Positions 15,915 through 26,726 of a DNA stretch of 34,653 nucleotides are shown one piece after another (within the stretch, counting starts at the first letter, position 1; each line of letters starts with the position of its first letter). A model generated the notes under the pieces. It was not told where the DNA came from. It saw nothing but the letters and a program-made list of their open reading frames with translations, and did not search any database. Source of the DNA: an uncultured Oscillochloris sp. (lineage in GTDB: Bacteria; Chloroflexota; Chloroflexia; Chloroflexales; Chloroflexaceae); the NCBI GenBank assembly GCA_903920315.1, contig CAIXLU010000233.1:1-34653 (forward strand), read 5' to 3'. The position numbers were made by a program, and so were the translations under genes.

Positions 15915-17276
15915 TTACACCTCATGCTCACCGAGCCGACGGGTTGCATATGTCAGTTCGCGCCGACCGACACCGGTGGTCTGCCCGGTTGAGTCCAGGG
16001 CGGTAGCCTCGCGAAGGGCGGCTTCAGCCAGCGATGGCTCACCTAGGTCGTGCAGACGAGCGGCAGCAGCGCGCATCAGTCTGGCTGCACCAACATGGTC
16101 GCCGCTTCCGACGGCATCCAGAGCGCGGCGCTGGAGATGCATGGCAGCCGCACGACCGGCAGCGTTAAGAATGGCGGGTGCGGGCGGAGGAGCGGTGGCG
16201 GAATAGTGGGCCACAATGTCGGCGCTGATATGGGCAGTGCCGCTCGATGCCGTCAGCGCACAGAGGCGACGACGGGCACCGCCAGGCGGCGGGCGGGGTG
16301 GCTCCGGTGGAGCCAACAACTCCAGCAGCAGGCGGATGGGCACTCCGCGCTCCAAGTCACCCAGGTGCAGAGTCTGGATACGCGGGTCGCTGCCAGATAA
16401 CTCCAGAGGCGCGAGACTGGGACTGATCCGGGTGGCCCGGCGCAGGGACGTGCCTTGAGGAAGAGTAATCTCCAGACTAAGCGACTGGGCCGCCACGCCT
16501 CGCGCCGCGTCAAGCTCAGTGGACACGGCGGCGGAAATCTGGTCGGCGTGACGCATAAAACTGGCCCGGCCGCCGCTCACGTCGGCCAGGGCGGTGAGCA
16601 GGTCGTCCTGAAATTCGCCGCCCAGGCCGAGGGTACTCACACTCACACCCGCACTCGCAGCCTGGCGCGCCAGATTCAGGCAGTCATCGGGGTTCTCCGT
16701 GAAGCCGTCGGTGAGCAGGATAAGCCGGCGCACGCTGCCGGGGGCGGCACCATGAGCCAGTTCTGCCAGACCCAGGCGCATACCGCTGGCGAGATCGGTA
16801 CTCTCCCCAAGGCGCAGACTGCGCAGGCGCGAGATTCCCGCCACCAAATCGGCCCGCCGGTCGCCACTCGTGCTGGGTACGAGCGTCTGAGCCTGCTCAG
16901 CACAGGCCACCAGGCTAAAGCGGTCGGTTCGATCCAGCCGCTCGACAACACTGTGCAGGGCACGGGCGGTGTAATCGAGGGCGCTCGGGGCGCTGTCCCG
17001 AATCTCGTCGGGTACCGGGCCAGAGAGTTGCCAGACCGGCACGCCATCCACCAACACCTCCTGGGCACCGCCGGCGCGCACCAGTTCGCGGAACTGCTCC
17101 TCGTTGACAATCGGGATCCGCATCGAGCGGCTGGCGTCAGCCACCAGTGCCCAGCTTACCGGCGCGGCAACACCCCCCGCATCCGCAGCGAGGGAGACCA
17201 GAGCGTAGCAGACCTGCGCTACAGTGCGCGGCAGCAGGGCGATCAGATCGGGTTGAGTGCGAAGGATAAGGCTCAT
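15915..17276 (-). CDS. von Willebrand factor A domain protein
   Basis: 453 residues from the ATG at 17276, which lies 7 bases after the stop of the oxidoreductase gene, so the two are probably one operon. The vWA domain occupies about 40-250 with a complete metal site: DASRS (Asp47, Ser49, Ser51), a Thr in GESTDLASGM, and an Asp in LILLTDGF. A beta-rich region follows (about 260-370), then helices at the C-terminus with many Ala/Arg. No signal peptide or membrane segment is apparent, so it is probably cytosolic. vWA proteins of this shape commonly act as chaperone-like partners of AAA ATPases or in protein binding; no partner is visible here. Confidence 0.85.
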   Translation of the reverse strand: MSLILRTQPDLIALLPRTVAQVCYALVSLAADAGGVAAPVSWALVADASRSMRIPIVNEEQFRELVRAGGAQEVLVDGVPVWQLSGPVPDEIRDSAPSALDYTARALHSVVERLDRTDRFSLVACAEQAQTLVPSTSGDRRADLVAGISRLRSLRLGESTDLASGMRLGLAELAHGAAPGSVRRLILLTDGFTENPDDCLNLARQAASAGVSVSTLGLGGEFQDDLLTALADVSGGRASFMRHADQISAAVSTELDAARGVAAQSLSLEITLPQGTSLRRATRISPSLAPLELSGSDPRIQTLHLGDLERGVPIRLLLELLAPPEPPRPPPGGARRRLCALTASSGTAHISADIVAHYSATAPPPAPAILNAAGRAAAMHLQRRALDAVGSGDHVGAARLMRAAAARLHDLGEPSLAEAALREATALDSTGQTTGVGRRELTYATRRLGEHEV

Positions 17277-17283
17277 GCTTGTA

Positions 17284-18264
17284 TTATGTTAACTTAGACA
17301 GCACATGCTCGCCATACGCCTTGATCCACGCCTCTTGGTTACGGCCCACATTGTGAACATAGATCTCGTCAAAACCAAGATCAATGAAACCCTGGAGGTG
17401 GGCGCGGTGTTGCTCAAGGTCGGAGGAGATCAGCACGCGGCCCGTGAAATGTTCAGCGCGCACCAGTTTGGCCATGGCCGCAAAATCATCAGGCGAGCGC
17501 ACATCCTGCTTGGGAAAGTTCATCCCGCCGTTAGGCCACTCCGTAAGGGCGTTCTGTAACGCCTCCTCATCGCTCTCGGCCCACGAAACGTGCAGTTGGA
17601 GCAACTTCGGCATCGTGTCGGGGTTTTTGCCAGCGGCGCGGGCACCCTGAGCGAAATTCTCCAGAATAGCCTTGAGTTTTTCCGGGCTGGCGCCAGGAGT
17701 AATCAGGCCATCGCACACCTTCCCGGCCCAGCGCAGAGTCTGCGGGCCAGTGGCCGCCACATAGATCGGTACCGGCTGCGTGGGCAGAGTCCACATGCGA
17801 ACCTTGTTCATCTGGAAGTGCGTACCACGATGGCGCACATCCTTGCCGCTGAAGAGCTTCTGGATGATCTCCACCGCCTCCTGAAGCATCTCGAAGCGTT
17901 CCAGAGGTTCGGGCCAGACTCCGCCAACCACGTTCTCGTTCAGAGCCTCGCCACTGCCTAGGCCAAGCCAGAAACGACCAGGGTACATCGCACCGAGGGT
18001 AGCGGCAGCGTGGGCGATCACCGAGGGGTGATAGCGAAAGCTCGGGCAGGTGACACCAGGGCCAAAGCGGTGGCCGGTGGTCGCGCCAAGCGCACCCATC
18101 CAGGCGTAGGCGTGAGCGTTGTGGCCCTGCTGGGGTACCCAGGGCTGAAAATGATCAGCGGCCATCACGCCACGAAATCCGTGTTCCTCAGCCAGCCGAC
18201 TATGGGCGATCAGATCCGTGGGGTGAAACTGCTCAAGAGCGGCTGAAAGACCAATGGTTGCCAA
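17284..18264 (-). CDS. LLM-class flavin/F420-dependent oxidoreductase, G6PDH (Fgd)-like
   Basis: A TTG at 18264 preceded by ggag at 7-base spacing gives 326 residues starting MATIGLSAALEQF, which matches the family's usual beginning; longer readings add unrelated residues. The TIM-barrel luciferase-like fold is marked by AADHFQPWVPQQGH, FGPGVTCPSFRYHP, and GRFWLGLGSGEALNE, the last two being landmarks of the F420-dependent glucose-6-phosphate dehydrogenase family (usual length about 336). The cofactor is inferred to be F420, but FMN-using members exist. It is the first gene of a likely two-gene operon with the vWA protein, divergent from the ParA-like gene. Confidence 0.85.
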   Translation of the reverse strand: MATIGLSAALEQFHPTDLIAHSRLAEEHGFRGVMAADHFQPWVPQQGHNAHAYAWMGALGATTGHRFGPGVTCPSFRYHPSVIAHAAATLGAMYPGRFWLGLGSGEALNENVVGGVWPEPLERFEMLQEAVEIIQKLFSGKDVRHRGTHFQMNKVRMWTLPTQPVPIYVAATGPQTLRWAGKVCDGLITPGASPEKLKAILENFAQGARAAGKNPDTMPKLLQLHVSWAESDEEALQNALTEWPNGGMNFPKQDVRSPDDFAAMAKLVRAEHFTGRVLISSDLEQHRAHLQGFIDLGFDEIYVHNVGRNQEAWIKAYGEHVLSKLT

Positions 18265-18368
18265 GGCATTACTCCTTCGGTAAAAGCCGTGATATGCCTC
18301 TCGATGAGGATAGGACAACTGCCGAGTATCATGCGTTCTTAATCCTGTGAGTACCCACGCTTTGCGAG

Positions 18369-18397
18369 TTGACATGCCCAAACCGATAGACTACACT
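18369..18397 (+). promoter_or_regulatory. Sigma-70-type promoter for the ParA-like gene
   Basis: A perfect TTGACA (18369-18374) and TACACT (18392-18397) are separated by 17 bases. Transcription would start near 18404, about 30 bases before the ATG at 18435. The spacing is ideal and the -10 matches 4 of 6 consensus positions. Confidence 0.65.
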
Positions 18398-18434
18398 GCC
18401 ATGCCGGATTTGTGCGCAGTGGAAAGCATGCCAT

Positions 18435-19454
18435 ATGGGGCGGATCGTCGCAGTTACGAACCTGAAGGGCGGTATCGGCAAGACGACAACGGTGGTGAAC
18501 CTGAGCGCTGGCCTCGCCCTGCGGGGATCCCACGTTCTGCTCATTGACGTTGACGCCCAGGGTAATCTTGCAATGGCCCTGGGGGTGGAGCCGCGCCGTA
18601 CCCTCTACGATGTGCTGGTAGATGGCGCCACCATAGCTGACTGTGTCAGCAACGCTCGTCCCAACCTCGATCTTGTGGCCGCCAATGAGAGTTTGCTCAC
18701 CGCCCAGCCCGAGATCGCCCGTCGCCCCGATTGGGCGCGTGTCCTTGAGAAAGCTCTGCAGCCGGTGCGCTCACGCTACGATGTCATTATCATTGACTGC
18801 GGCGGCTCGCTCACGGTGCTAAACCTCAACGCCCTCAACGCGGCCACCGATGTACTGGTACCTACGACCGTTGAGCCTTTTTCGCTAAAAGGGCTAGAGA
18901 TGCTGATCGAGCAGATCCGTCGGGTGAAGGGCAGTCAGGGCGCGCTACGGGCGATCCTTCCCACCATGTATGACGCACGCACGCGCCAGTCGGTGGATCT
19001 GCTCGAATCGCTGCGCGCCCGCTACGGCGACCTGGTGCTGTCGCCGATTCGGGTGAATGTGCGCCTCTCTGAGTGTTCGGCCCACGGCAAAACTATTTAT
19101 GAGTACGACCCGCGCTCACGGGGGGCGGTTGACTACGCGCTGCTTGTGGAGCGGCTGAGCGAGCGTATGAATATCGGGACAGCACCCACCAGTCCTGTGC
19201 CCGCCCGCCCTGCACGTCAGATCCCGCCCCCGCCCCGAATTCCTCGCGACCCGGCCCCCGTCCCCCCAGCTTCGCCCCCACGCCCGGCCTCTGTCGAGCC
19301 GCCGGTGGTGACAGGCGCGGGAAGTATGCTCACCTCAAACTGCCCAAACTGTGGTCGAGATCTCCAGCGAGCCACCGTCGCCGGTTATCGCGTCGCCTAC
19401 TGCGACCACTGCAAGTACCGCCGTCAGGATCTTGCTGCCGGGGGACGGCGCTAA
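18435..19454 (+). CDS. ParA/MinD-family ATPase with C-terminal zinc ribbon
   Basis: 339 residues from the ATG at 18435. The deviant Walker A is KGGIGKTT (11-18), followed by the family's LLIDVDAQGN and IIIDCGG strands. The ATPase domain ends near 250, where HGKTIYEYDPRSRGAVDY is typical of chromosomal ParA proteins. A 50-residue Pro/Arg-rich linker leads to a zinc ribbon with CPNC (303-306) and CDHC (323-326). No ParB or parS candidate was seen nearby, so it is an orphan ATPase that may position a cargo other than DNA. A promoter with near-consensus boxes lies just upstream, and an (atagccg)x9 array begins 7 bases after the stop. Confidence 0.85.
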   Translation: MGRIVAVTNLKGGIGKTTTVVNLSAGLALRGSHVLLIDVDAQGNLAMALGVEPRRTLYDVLVDGATIADCVSNARPNLDLVAANESLLTAQPEIARRPDWARVLEKALQPVRSRYDVIIIDCGGSLTVLNLNALNAATDVLVPTTVEPFSLKGLEMLIEQIRRVKGSQGALRAILPTMYDARTRQSVDLLESLRARYGDLVLSPIRVNVRLSECSAHGKTIYEYDPRSRGAVDYALLVERLSERMNIGTAPTSPVPARPARQIPPPPRIPRDPAPVPPASPPRPASVEPPVVTGAGSMLTSNCPNCGRDLQRATVAGYRVAYCDHCKYRRQDLAAGGRR

Positions 19455-19460
19455 CGTGAA

Positions 19461-19523
19461 ATAGCCGATAGCCGATAGCCGATAGCCGATAGCCGATAGC
19501 CGATAGCCGATAGCCGATAGCCG
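19461..19523. repeat. Heptamer tandem repeat (atagccg)x9
   Basis: Nine perfect copies, the longest array of this heptamer here. It lies 7 bases after the ParA-like stop codon, with left flank cgtgaa and right flank ggcatccacag resembling those of the other arrays. Confidence 0.97.
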
Positions 19524-19567
19524 GGCATCCACAGTTTGGGCTAATGCACCGCGTCCTGTTGCGGCAT

Positions 19568-19630
19568 ATCTGCAATCTGCAATCTGCAATCTAAAATCTA
19601 AAATCTAAAATCTAAAATCTAAAATCTGCA
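19568..19630. repeat. Heptamer tandem repeat of atctgca and atctaaa, 9 units
   Basis: The order is three atctgca, five atctaaa and one atctgca, all on a 7-base period over 63 bases. It ends exactly next to the stop codon (19631-19633, minus strand) of the next gene. Together with the atagccg array 44 bases away it fills most of the convergent intergenic gap. Confidence 0.95.
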
Positions 19631-20257
19631 TTAGGCCGCATCCACGGTGCGGTAGCCACCGCGCCCACGGGGCGGAAACGCATCGCTCAGGTTCGTAATG
19701 ACCGCGCTGGCAAGCTGGAGTTCAGTGCGTAGCAGCGCGCGCAGTCCCGAAATGTCACGGTCGGACCACTGCTCAAAAATATCCGAGACGGTGGTGCTGA
19801 CGAGTTGGATTGACTCGACATAGAGTTTCTGTCCGTCGCTCTGGTAGATACGGCGCACTTCAACTGACACCGGATCCATCTCGGCAGCTTCAGCCGGGTA
19901 GTAACGCACAAAGGCCATTTGGACAGCCCGCTGAAACATACGGACCAACTCAATATCGTTGCGCTCCTGTGAGCCAAGCAGAGTGACCGTATACGTCCAC
20001 GTCAGGTCAAGAGGATCCGTAGGAATCTCGCGGCCCTCCGAGATCAACTGATGGACAGCCGACCACGTAAAGCCGATCTCCAACCACGGCGGGATATTCT
20101 CGCTGGTAAGAGGTTCGTCGTGTTCTGGGAAGAGTTCGATCTTACAGGTGCGGTCGTGCGTAGCCGGAATCACACTTTCGACAAAAGCGTGCTCGTGCAA
20201 TCCAACCGCTAGCCAGGAATCCTCAAGACCACTCAGCAGGTCGTCGTAGGTCAACAT
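19631..20257 (-). CDS. Hypothetical protein
   Basis: 208 residues from the ATG at 20257 with aggag at 6-base spacing. It is acidic, without signal peptide, membrane segments or cysteine clusters. Features are SWLAVGLHEHAFVESVIPA near the start, a central TWTYTVTLLGSQERND and a C-terminal helix with SDIFEQWSDRDISGLRALLRTEL. I do not recognise the family. It is the last gene of the long minus-strand row from recN and converges with the ParA-like gene; codon use matches its neighbours. Confidence 0.75.
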   Translation of the reverse strand: MLTYDDLLSGLEDSWLAVGLHEHAFVESVIPATHDRTCKIELFPEHDEPLTSENIPPWLEIGFTWSAVHQLISEGREIPTDPLDLTWTYTVTLLGSQERNDIELVRMFQRAVQMAFVRYYPAEAAEMDPVSVEVRRIYQSDGQKLYVESIQLVSTTVSDIFEQWSDRDISGLRALLRTELQLASAVITNLSDAFPPRGRGGYRTVDAA

Positions 20258-20366
20258 GCTCGCTCCTAATGCGCCACCGCGCAGGAGAACAGGAAATAGA
20301 AAACAGGTACGTCATTGTACCGCCATCCTGCGGTGCGGGCAACAAGCCCCCGCAGAGCATCCATAC

Positions 20367-20804
20367 CTACTGCGGGAAAATTGACAGGTCGTTTTTAAGG
20401 GCAAGAGCCTGGCGGAGCGGGGCGATCTCGGCGGGACTGACAGACAGGGCGTCCATAAGCCGTGCGACAAGGGGGTGAGCCTCGGGGCGCTCATAACCGT
20501 CGGCCTGGAGGCGGTCAATCAGGTTGAGCATAAGGCAGAGCCGTTGGCGCTGATTGAGCCGCTCGGTAGCCTCGGCGGCGAAGGCATCGAGCGATACCTC
20601 GCCAAGATAACGCTCGGCGCGCCCAAGGATGTCGGGGTCGTAGGCAAGACCTCGTCGGGGCAAGAAGTCTGCCAAGGGGTACCCCGACCCGTCGGCGTAG
20701 ACACTGGTGGCCCCAGCGAGATGGCCCAAGGCAACGAGCAGCACGGCACCGGGCGTAAGTGTGCCGGGTGGATAAATCGCGTCGTATTCTATCCAAGAAC
20801 CCAT
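20367..20804 (-). CDS. Small helical protein, possibly TerB-like
   Basis: I chose the ATG at 20804 because ggag precedes it at about 6 bases; the ATG at 20840 has no ribosome site. The product has 145 residues. The second half (RQRLCLMLNLIDRLQADGYERPEAHPLVARLMDALSVSPAEI) recalls the TerB/DjlA fold, where an acidic helix pair binds metal, but the key motif is weak. The first half has a possible hydrophobic helix (TPGAVLLVALGHLAG). It lies just downstream of tgt, with the heptamer array in between. Function is unknown. Confidence 0.6.
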   Translation of the reverse strand: MGSWIEYDAIYPPGTLTPGAVLLVALGHLAGATSVYADGSGYPLADFLPRRGLAYDPDILGRAERYLGEVSLDAFAAEATERLNQRQRLCLMLNLIDRLQADGYERPEAHPLVARLMDALSVSPAEIAPLRQALALKNDLSIFPQ

Positions 20805-20859
20805 CAGTTCTCCATGGAACTCTGCCGCACACTGCCGCATGAAATGGCGTACTGGTGTC

Positions 20860-22125
<1,266 letters not shown>

Positions 22126-22145
22126 CTATAGAGCAATCCTCTGCC

Positions 22146-22173
22146 CGGCTATCGGCTATCGGCTATCGGCTAT
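22146..22173. repeat. Heptamer tandem repeat (cggctat)x4
   Basis: Four perfect copies, the reverse complement of the atagccg family. The stop codon of the wecA-like gene (22163-22165) and its last residues (ENSR) lie within the array, whose conserved flank gaaaa precedes on the coding strand. Confidence 0.95.
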
Positions 22174-23188
22174 TTTCAGCTTTGCCTCCAGGACAGACCC
22201 GCTCAAGCCAGATGATTGCCGCGATACCGGCTGATGCGAGCGCAGCGGCTACCACATACGCCTCAATCAGTCGGGCCTGGGTGAGGTAGATACCTACCAG
22301 CCCGCAGGCTCCGGCGATGAGGTAGCAGGTGAGAACCGCCTCGCGTTTGCTCAGTCCGAGGGCGAATAGCCGGTGTGAGAGATGATCTTTACCGGCGGTG
22401 GTGAAGGGGTTGACCTGCCGCCGAAGACGCGAGATAAAAACGAGGGAGGTGTCAAAAATGGGCAGGGCCAACACGCAGAGTGGCACCATCCAGGTGACAA
22501 CGGGCGTGCTGCCGAGAAAGCGCAGCTTCACCCCCAGGGCCGCCAGGATGAAGCCGATGAACAGGCTGCCGGTGTCGCCCATAAAGATCGTCGCCGGATT
22601 GAGGTTGTAGCGCAAAAACCCGACGCACCCGCCCATCAGCGCCGCCGCCATTGCGCCCACAAGTACCTGGCGCGGCTCGTTCATGGCCGCCAGCAGCAGG
22701 AAGAAGGCCGAGGCAATAGTGGCTACCCCGCCCGATAGCCCATCCATGTTGTCGAGCAGGTTGAGGGCGTTGGTGATTCCGACTACCCAGATCAGGGTCA
22801 ATGCCCAATTGAGCCAGGGCTCCGCAAAGAGCTGTACCTGGGTGCCGCCCAGCAGCAACACCACGCCAGCCATCGTCTGACCAAACATCTTCACCGAGGC
22901 GCGCAGACCCCAGCGGTCGTCAGCGAGGCCAAAGAGCGAGATGAGAGTTGCCCCCATCAGGATGGCCACCATCTCGCGGATGTAGCGCTGATCACCGAAT
23001 ACAAGCAGGGCCACCACGAATCCGCCGTAGATCGCCGCGCCGCCCAGCAGCGGCACCGGGGCAACGTGAATATCGCGGGTACGCGGGATGGCAACCACCC
23101 CGGTGCGCAACGCCGCCCGGCGGGCCAGGGGCGTCACCACAATGGAGAAGGTGAGGGCGACAAAGAGGATGAGCGCGATCTGGATCAT
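22163..23188 (-). CDS. WecA/TagO-like undecaprenyl-phosphate sugar-1-phosphate transferase
   Basis: 341 residues, multi-pass membrane protein with about 10 segments. Family motifs are in order: ADDRWG (Asp90-Asp91), [15 protein letters not shown] (about 140-154), [12 protein letters not shown] (about 205) and DHLSHRL (about 272), together the MraY/WecA active site. The reaction moves a sugar-1-phosphate, usually HexNAc-1-phosphate, from a UDP-sugar to undecaprenyl phosphate at the inner face of the membrane, starting a glycan polymer. MraY itself is less likely since the neighbours are not cell-wall genes. The start overlaps the stop of the ligase-like gene in an ATGA, indicating translational coupling. 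The last residues and stop come from the heptamer array. Confidence 0.92.
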   Translation of the reverse strand: MIQIALILFVALTFSIVVTPLARRAALRTGVVAIPRTRDIHVAPVPLLGGAAIYGGFVVALLVFGDQRYIREMVAILMGATLISLFGLADDRWGLRASVKMFGQTMAGVVLLLGGTQVQLFAEPWLNWALTLIWVVGITNALNLLDNMDGLSGGVATIASAFFLLLAAMNEPRQVLVGAMAAALMGGCVGFLRYNLNPATIFMGDTGSLFIGFILAALGVKLRFLGSTPVVTWMVPLCVLALPIFDTSLVFISRLRRQVNPFTTAGKDHLSHRLFALGLSKREAVLTCYLIAGACGLVGIYLTQARLIEAYVVAAALASAGIAAIIWLERVCPGGKAENSR

Positions 23189-26100
23189 GGATGAGTCTTT
23201 GCGGTCTGCACTATCTGAAGGAGCCGTTGCACCTGGCTGATCTTGTCCGTCTGCCCAACCGCCTGGAGCGCAGTAATGAGTCGGTTGGTCTCGGCTATCG
23301 CCTCGTCATAATGCCCCGTATCGCTCAGCACAATCGTGTAGTTGCGGCTGTACTCAACATTGGTGGGCTGGAGGGCCGCCGCTCGCTGGTAGGGTTCTCG
23401 CGATCCGTCCACGTTCCCGGCCCGCACGGATAACAGCCCGACCACCGATTGAAGCAGGGCAACCTGGCCGCGTACCGTCTTTGCGGTGGCGGCTTGCTCG
23501 GGGATACGCTCCAGGTTCGTCAGGCGATCCTCGGTTTTCTGTGCCTGAACCGCGAAGGCATCGTGCAGACGCCCAATCAAGTCGGGGTGCGCGGACATCG
23601 AGTCAATAACGTTCTGAATACCGCTAACCGCTGTCGTTGGCGTCAGTGCGATGGCCTTCACATAGAAGTCTGTGGCCTTAGCGAGATCTCCACCACGCCG
23701 CTGCTCAAGATCTCCCAGGCGCATGTAGGTATCGCCGTAGCGCGAGTCAAGTTCTTCAGAGTGACGCAACAGCTCGGCGGCTTGGTCATACTGCGCCTGG
23801 GCTTGTGCGTTATCGCCAGCGGCCTTGATGTCATCGCCAAGCGTCGCCACTACGCCAGCGCGCTCATTGATCAGGGTGACATCGTTAGGAGCAATCAGCG
23901 TCACCTTCTCGTACCAACTGATCGCCAGCCGCAGCCGCTCGGGGTCGCGGGTGATGCCGTACCAATAATTATTGAGTCTGCCCAGGTTGGCGAAGTGATC
24001 CTTGTTCAGCGGGTTGAGGTCGTGGGCCTTGAGCAACACCGCTTCGGCATAGCTCATCATGCTCAGAGGCGTGCTGCGCTGAATAAGACCGGCCACAGCT
24101 TCCTGATTGGCCAGATTGATCAGATCCAGCACATTCGCGTTGGGGATGGGCTTTCCAAGGGGCACATTGCGGGCGCGCAGAGCGTCACCAGTGGTCATCA
24201 GGGCGCGGCCCAGGCTGAGGTAGTAGAAATCCTCGCCGGGGCTGCTGCGCACGGTGCCGATATAGTCATTTAGCACCGTCACCATCTGGTTCAGATCGAT
24301 CCCGGCGCGGTCGCTGCCCTGCGCCTGCTGGAAGCGCATATCGGCGTAGACAGGGGCGATGTTAACGGCCCACGTGAACCAGAGGGCCACCAGCAGCAGG
24401 GCGGCGTAGGCGATCATGGCCGGGGCGCGGCTCTCGCTACGGGCGGTATGATGGATGCTGACTCGGCTGCGTCCTGTGACGACTCGGGAGCCTGCGCCGC
24501 GCTGCCCGCCCGTGCTGCCCTGGCGCTTGCGCTCGGCATCATCCTCGGCCTCGGGCAGAGCAACGGGCGCGGGGCGTAGACTTAGCCGGTAGTGACCATC
24601 GAGTGCGCCGCCCGCCACCGTGATCGCCAAAGCAACCCAGAGCAGCATCAGGGTTGCCACAATCGGGATGCCGGTGGCACCCTCAACCACGTGGCAGACG
24701 ACCATGCTGATGCTGGCAATAAACAGAACTTGCCAGCGCCAATCTTGGCTGCGCAGCATGAATTTGATAGCCAGCACAAAAAAACTGATGAGCAGAAAAA
24801 GGTAACTGGCCAGCCCAAGCACTCCCTTCGTCACCAGTTCGTCGAGGATGGCCTGATGCGAACGGTCGGGCGAGGCACCGCGAGCCTCAACATTCGAGAG
24901 CGAAGGGGGGAAGAAGGGGTTAAAGGCGACAAACATGCTCTCTGGCCCCCAGCCGATGATGGCGCGCAGCGGGTTGGAGGTAATCAGGCCGATTGCCCCG
25001 CCGCCGTGGGCGTCGCCCGCCCAGATCAGCCGACGTACCAGCCCGGTGCCGCTATCGGCCTCGGTGAGCGTACCCAAGCGTCCAAGGTAGGGCACTTTGC
25101 GCAGTTGATCAAAGACGGGCGCACCCGAAAAATTGAAGGCTGCCAGAAAGATCGCCGCTAGCACGGTGACACCGACCCAGCCGATCAGCAGGGCGCGCAG
25201 GCGTCCGGCAAGCCGGGAGGTTTCGTCCGCACGCACGCGGCGCAGGGCGACCCACAGCAGCAGGGTGAAGAAGACAAACAGGCCGGCCCCCAGGCCAATG
25301 AAGGGGCCACGGCTCTGGGTGAAGACCGTTGCCACCATGATCAGCAGGGCGGCGGCAGCGCTGACAATCGCACTGATGCCGATGCTCAGGCGTGAGGGCT
25401 GTGCCGAGCGGGATGGCAGAAAGAAGGCCATCCCGTAGCCAACCACACCGCAGCCAATGCTGACAAACAGCCAGATCCACCAGTCCACCGCATTGGGCGC
25501 ATCCTTGGGCAGCGCCGATACCTGAATCCCGGGAGCGGCGCTGAGGTTGAACTGCACGCCGAAGAGGAGCAAGTACCCCAGGGTGAGGATGCCGGGCCAG
25601 AGCGGGATACGCCCGCCAACACGGTCAAAGTCCGTGGTCAGAATCCACCACAGGCCGGTAGCGCTGATCACCGCGCCAGGGAAGACCCACCAGTAGCGGA
25701 AGTCAACCGTTCGCACGGCGGCACCGAACTTAATGACCGACAGCAGCAGCACGATACCGCAGATCAGCAGCAGACCGCGCACGAGGGTCCACAGCCAGTC
25801 GCTGAGTGGATGGGTGCTAGGCGGGGCTGTACGCATATCGCCCAGGGCCGCGATACACCGGTAGAGCGCCAGGGGCGTCACCAGGATCAGGAAGGCGGCG
25901 ACAAAGATCGAATTGCCGAGAGTTGACGCCACACGCGAGATCACATCACCCTGCCACGGCAGCGGGTCAATCGTTAGGTGCTGGAGTACCCCGTAGCCGG
26001 CAGCCGTCACCCCAGAAATCATCGTGATCGTGATGATCCGCTCGATCTGGGCGCGGGTGCGTACGGTGGCCACGATCAGCACAAAAAGCAAGATGTACGA

Positions 26101-26484
26101 GAGATTTGTGTAGGTACCCTGGAGTCGCTGGTACGAACCCCAAAAGCTCGTACCGGGTACCACCGAGGTAGCCGTGGTGAGCAAAAAAACCAAGGCGTAG
26201 ACGAGGATAGGTACGGAGAGAGGGATAGCAGTAAAGCGTCGCCAGAGACTCGTCCCATCAGTAGGGGGCGGGGCGGTGCTACGGGCATTGAGCGACTCGA
26301 TAGCGCGGATAAGCCCCATTGTGGCGGCGATCACCACCAGTGAACGGAGCGTCGTGGCCTTATCCGGCTCAAAGTGGCGGGCGGTGAAGAGATTGAAGTA
26401 GATCGGCACGAGGGTGAGGGCAAGAACCCAGCACGCCTCAATGATCCGCGCACACCAGCGGCTAATGGTTGTCTCTCGTTGCAT
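23185..26484 (-). CDS. O-antigen ligase/polymerase-like membrane protein with C-terminal TPR domain
   Basis: 1099 residues from the ATG at 26484. The first about 670 residues carry a dozen or more hydrophobic segments and match the Wzy/WaaL-type glycan ligase or polymerase layout, including a large extracytoplasmic loop holding [15 protein letters not shown] before [13 protein letters not shown], a landmark of the family. A charged cytoplasmic stretch (about 655-695) and another membrane segment follow. The C-terminal 350 residues are TPR-like helical repeats. Wzy/WaaL proteins join lipid-linked glycans to lipid or protein. Chloroflexota generally lack LPS, so the acceptor is more likely a cell-surface polymer or glycoprotein. 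It is coupled by an ATGA overlap to the wecA-like gene, which supports one glycan pathway. Confidence 0.85.
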   Translation of the reverse strand: MQRETTISRWCARIIEACWVLALTLVPIYFNLFTARHFEPDKATTLRSLVVIAATMGLIRAIESLNARSTAPPPTDGTSLWRRFTAIPLSVPILVYALVFLLTTATSVVPGTSFWGSYQRLQGTYTNLSYILLFVLIVATVRTRAQIERIITITMISGVTAAGYGVLQHLTIDPLPWQGDVISRVASTLGNSIFVAAFLILVTPLALYRCIAALGDMRTAPPSTHPLSDWLWTLVRGLLLICGIVLLLSVIKFGAAVRTVDFRYWWVFPGAVISATGLWWILTTDFDRVGGRIPLWPGILTLGYLLLFGVQFNLSAAPGIQVSALPKDAPNAVDWWIWLFVSIGCGVVGYGMAFFLPSRSAQPSRLSIGISAIVSAAAALLIMVATVFTQSRGPFIGLGAGLFVFFTLLLWVALRRVRADETSRLAGRLRALLIGWVGVTVLAAIFLAAFNFSGAPVFDQLRKVPYLGRLGTLTEADSGTGLVRRLIWAGDAHGGGAIGLITSNPLRAIIGWGPESMFVAFNPFFPPSLSNVEARGASPDRSHQAILDELVTKGVLGLASYLFLLISFFVLAIKFMLRSQDWRWQVLFIASISMVVCHVVEGATGIPIVATLMLLWVALAITVAGGALDGHYRLSLRPAPVALPEAEDDAERKRQGSTGGQRGAGSRVVTGRSRVSIHHTARSESRAPAMIAYAALLLVALWFTWAVNIAPVYADMRFQQAQGSDRAGIDLNQMVTVLNDYIGTVRSSPGEDFYYLSLGRALMTTGDALRARNVPLGKPIPNANVLDLINLANQEAVAGLIQRSTPLSMMSYAEAVLLKAHDLNPLNKDHFANLGRLNNYWYGITRDPERLRLAISWYEKVTLIAPNDVTLINERAGVVATLGDDIKAAGDNAQAQAQYDQAAELLRHSEELDSRYGDTYMRLGDLEQRRGGDLAKATDFYVKAIALTPTTAVSGIQNVIDSMSAHPDLIGRLHDAFAVQAQKTEDRLTNLERIPEQAATAKTVRGQVALLQSVVGLLSVRAGNVDGSREPYQRAAALQPTNVEYSRNYTIVLSDTGHYDEAIAETNRLITALQAVGQTDKISQVQRLLQIVQTAKTHP

Positions 26485-26580
26485 AGCTCATCGGATCGGC
26501 GGCTGGGTTCCGGCGACCGGCCCCGGACTCCCGCCACCGATTATTAGACACTGGCGGTATCAACACATCCGGCACGATTT

Positions 26581-26636
26581 TCAGGTTTCAGGTTTCAGGT
26601 TTCAGGTTTCAGGTTTCAGGTTTCAGGTTTCAGGTT
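26581..26636. repeat. Heptamer tandem repeat (tcaggtt)x8
   Basis: Eight perfect copies of tcaggtt over 56 bases lie in the gap between recN and the ligase-like gene. It differs in sequence from the other heptamer families but keeps the same 7-base period. Confidence 0.97.
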
Positions 26637-26693
26637 GAGCGCATCAGAACACCAGATTCTGATATGAACGGTAAAGTATCTGCGACCCTTGTC

Positions 26694-26721
26694 TGACCCC
26701 TGACCCCTGACCCCTGACCCC
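26694..26721. repeat. Heptamer tandem repeat (tgacccc)x4
   Basis: Four perfect copies of tgacccc end 5 bases before the recN stop codon (26727-26729, minus strand). It lies 57 bases from the tcaggtt array, so two unrelated heptamer arrays occupy the 242-base gap. The rest of the gap shows nothing else. Confidence 0.95.
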
Positions 26722-26726
26722 TGGCC

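Noticed and set aside
18435-19454. ParA-like gene as evidence of a plasmid or replication origin
   Set aside because: No ParB, parS-like sites, DnaA boxes or replication gene are nearby; neighbours are ordinary chromosomal genes.
19461-19630. Tandem arrays considered as a CRISPR
   Set aside because: Units are 7 bases with no spacers, and no cas genes are present.
22133-22142. Third copy of the 94-bp repeat near tgt
   Set aside because: Only gcaatcctct matches the repeat end; the rest is unrelated, so chance or a tiny remnant cannot be told apart.
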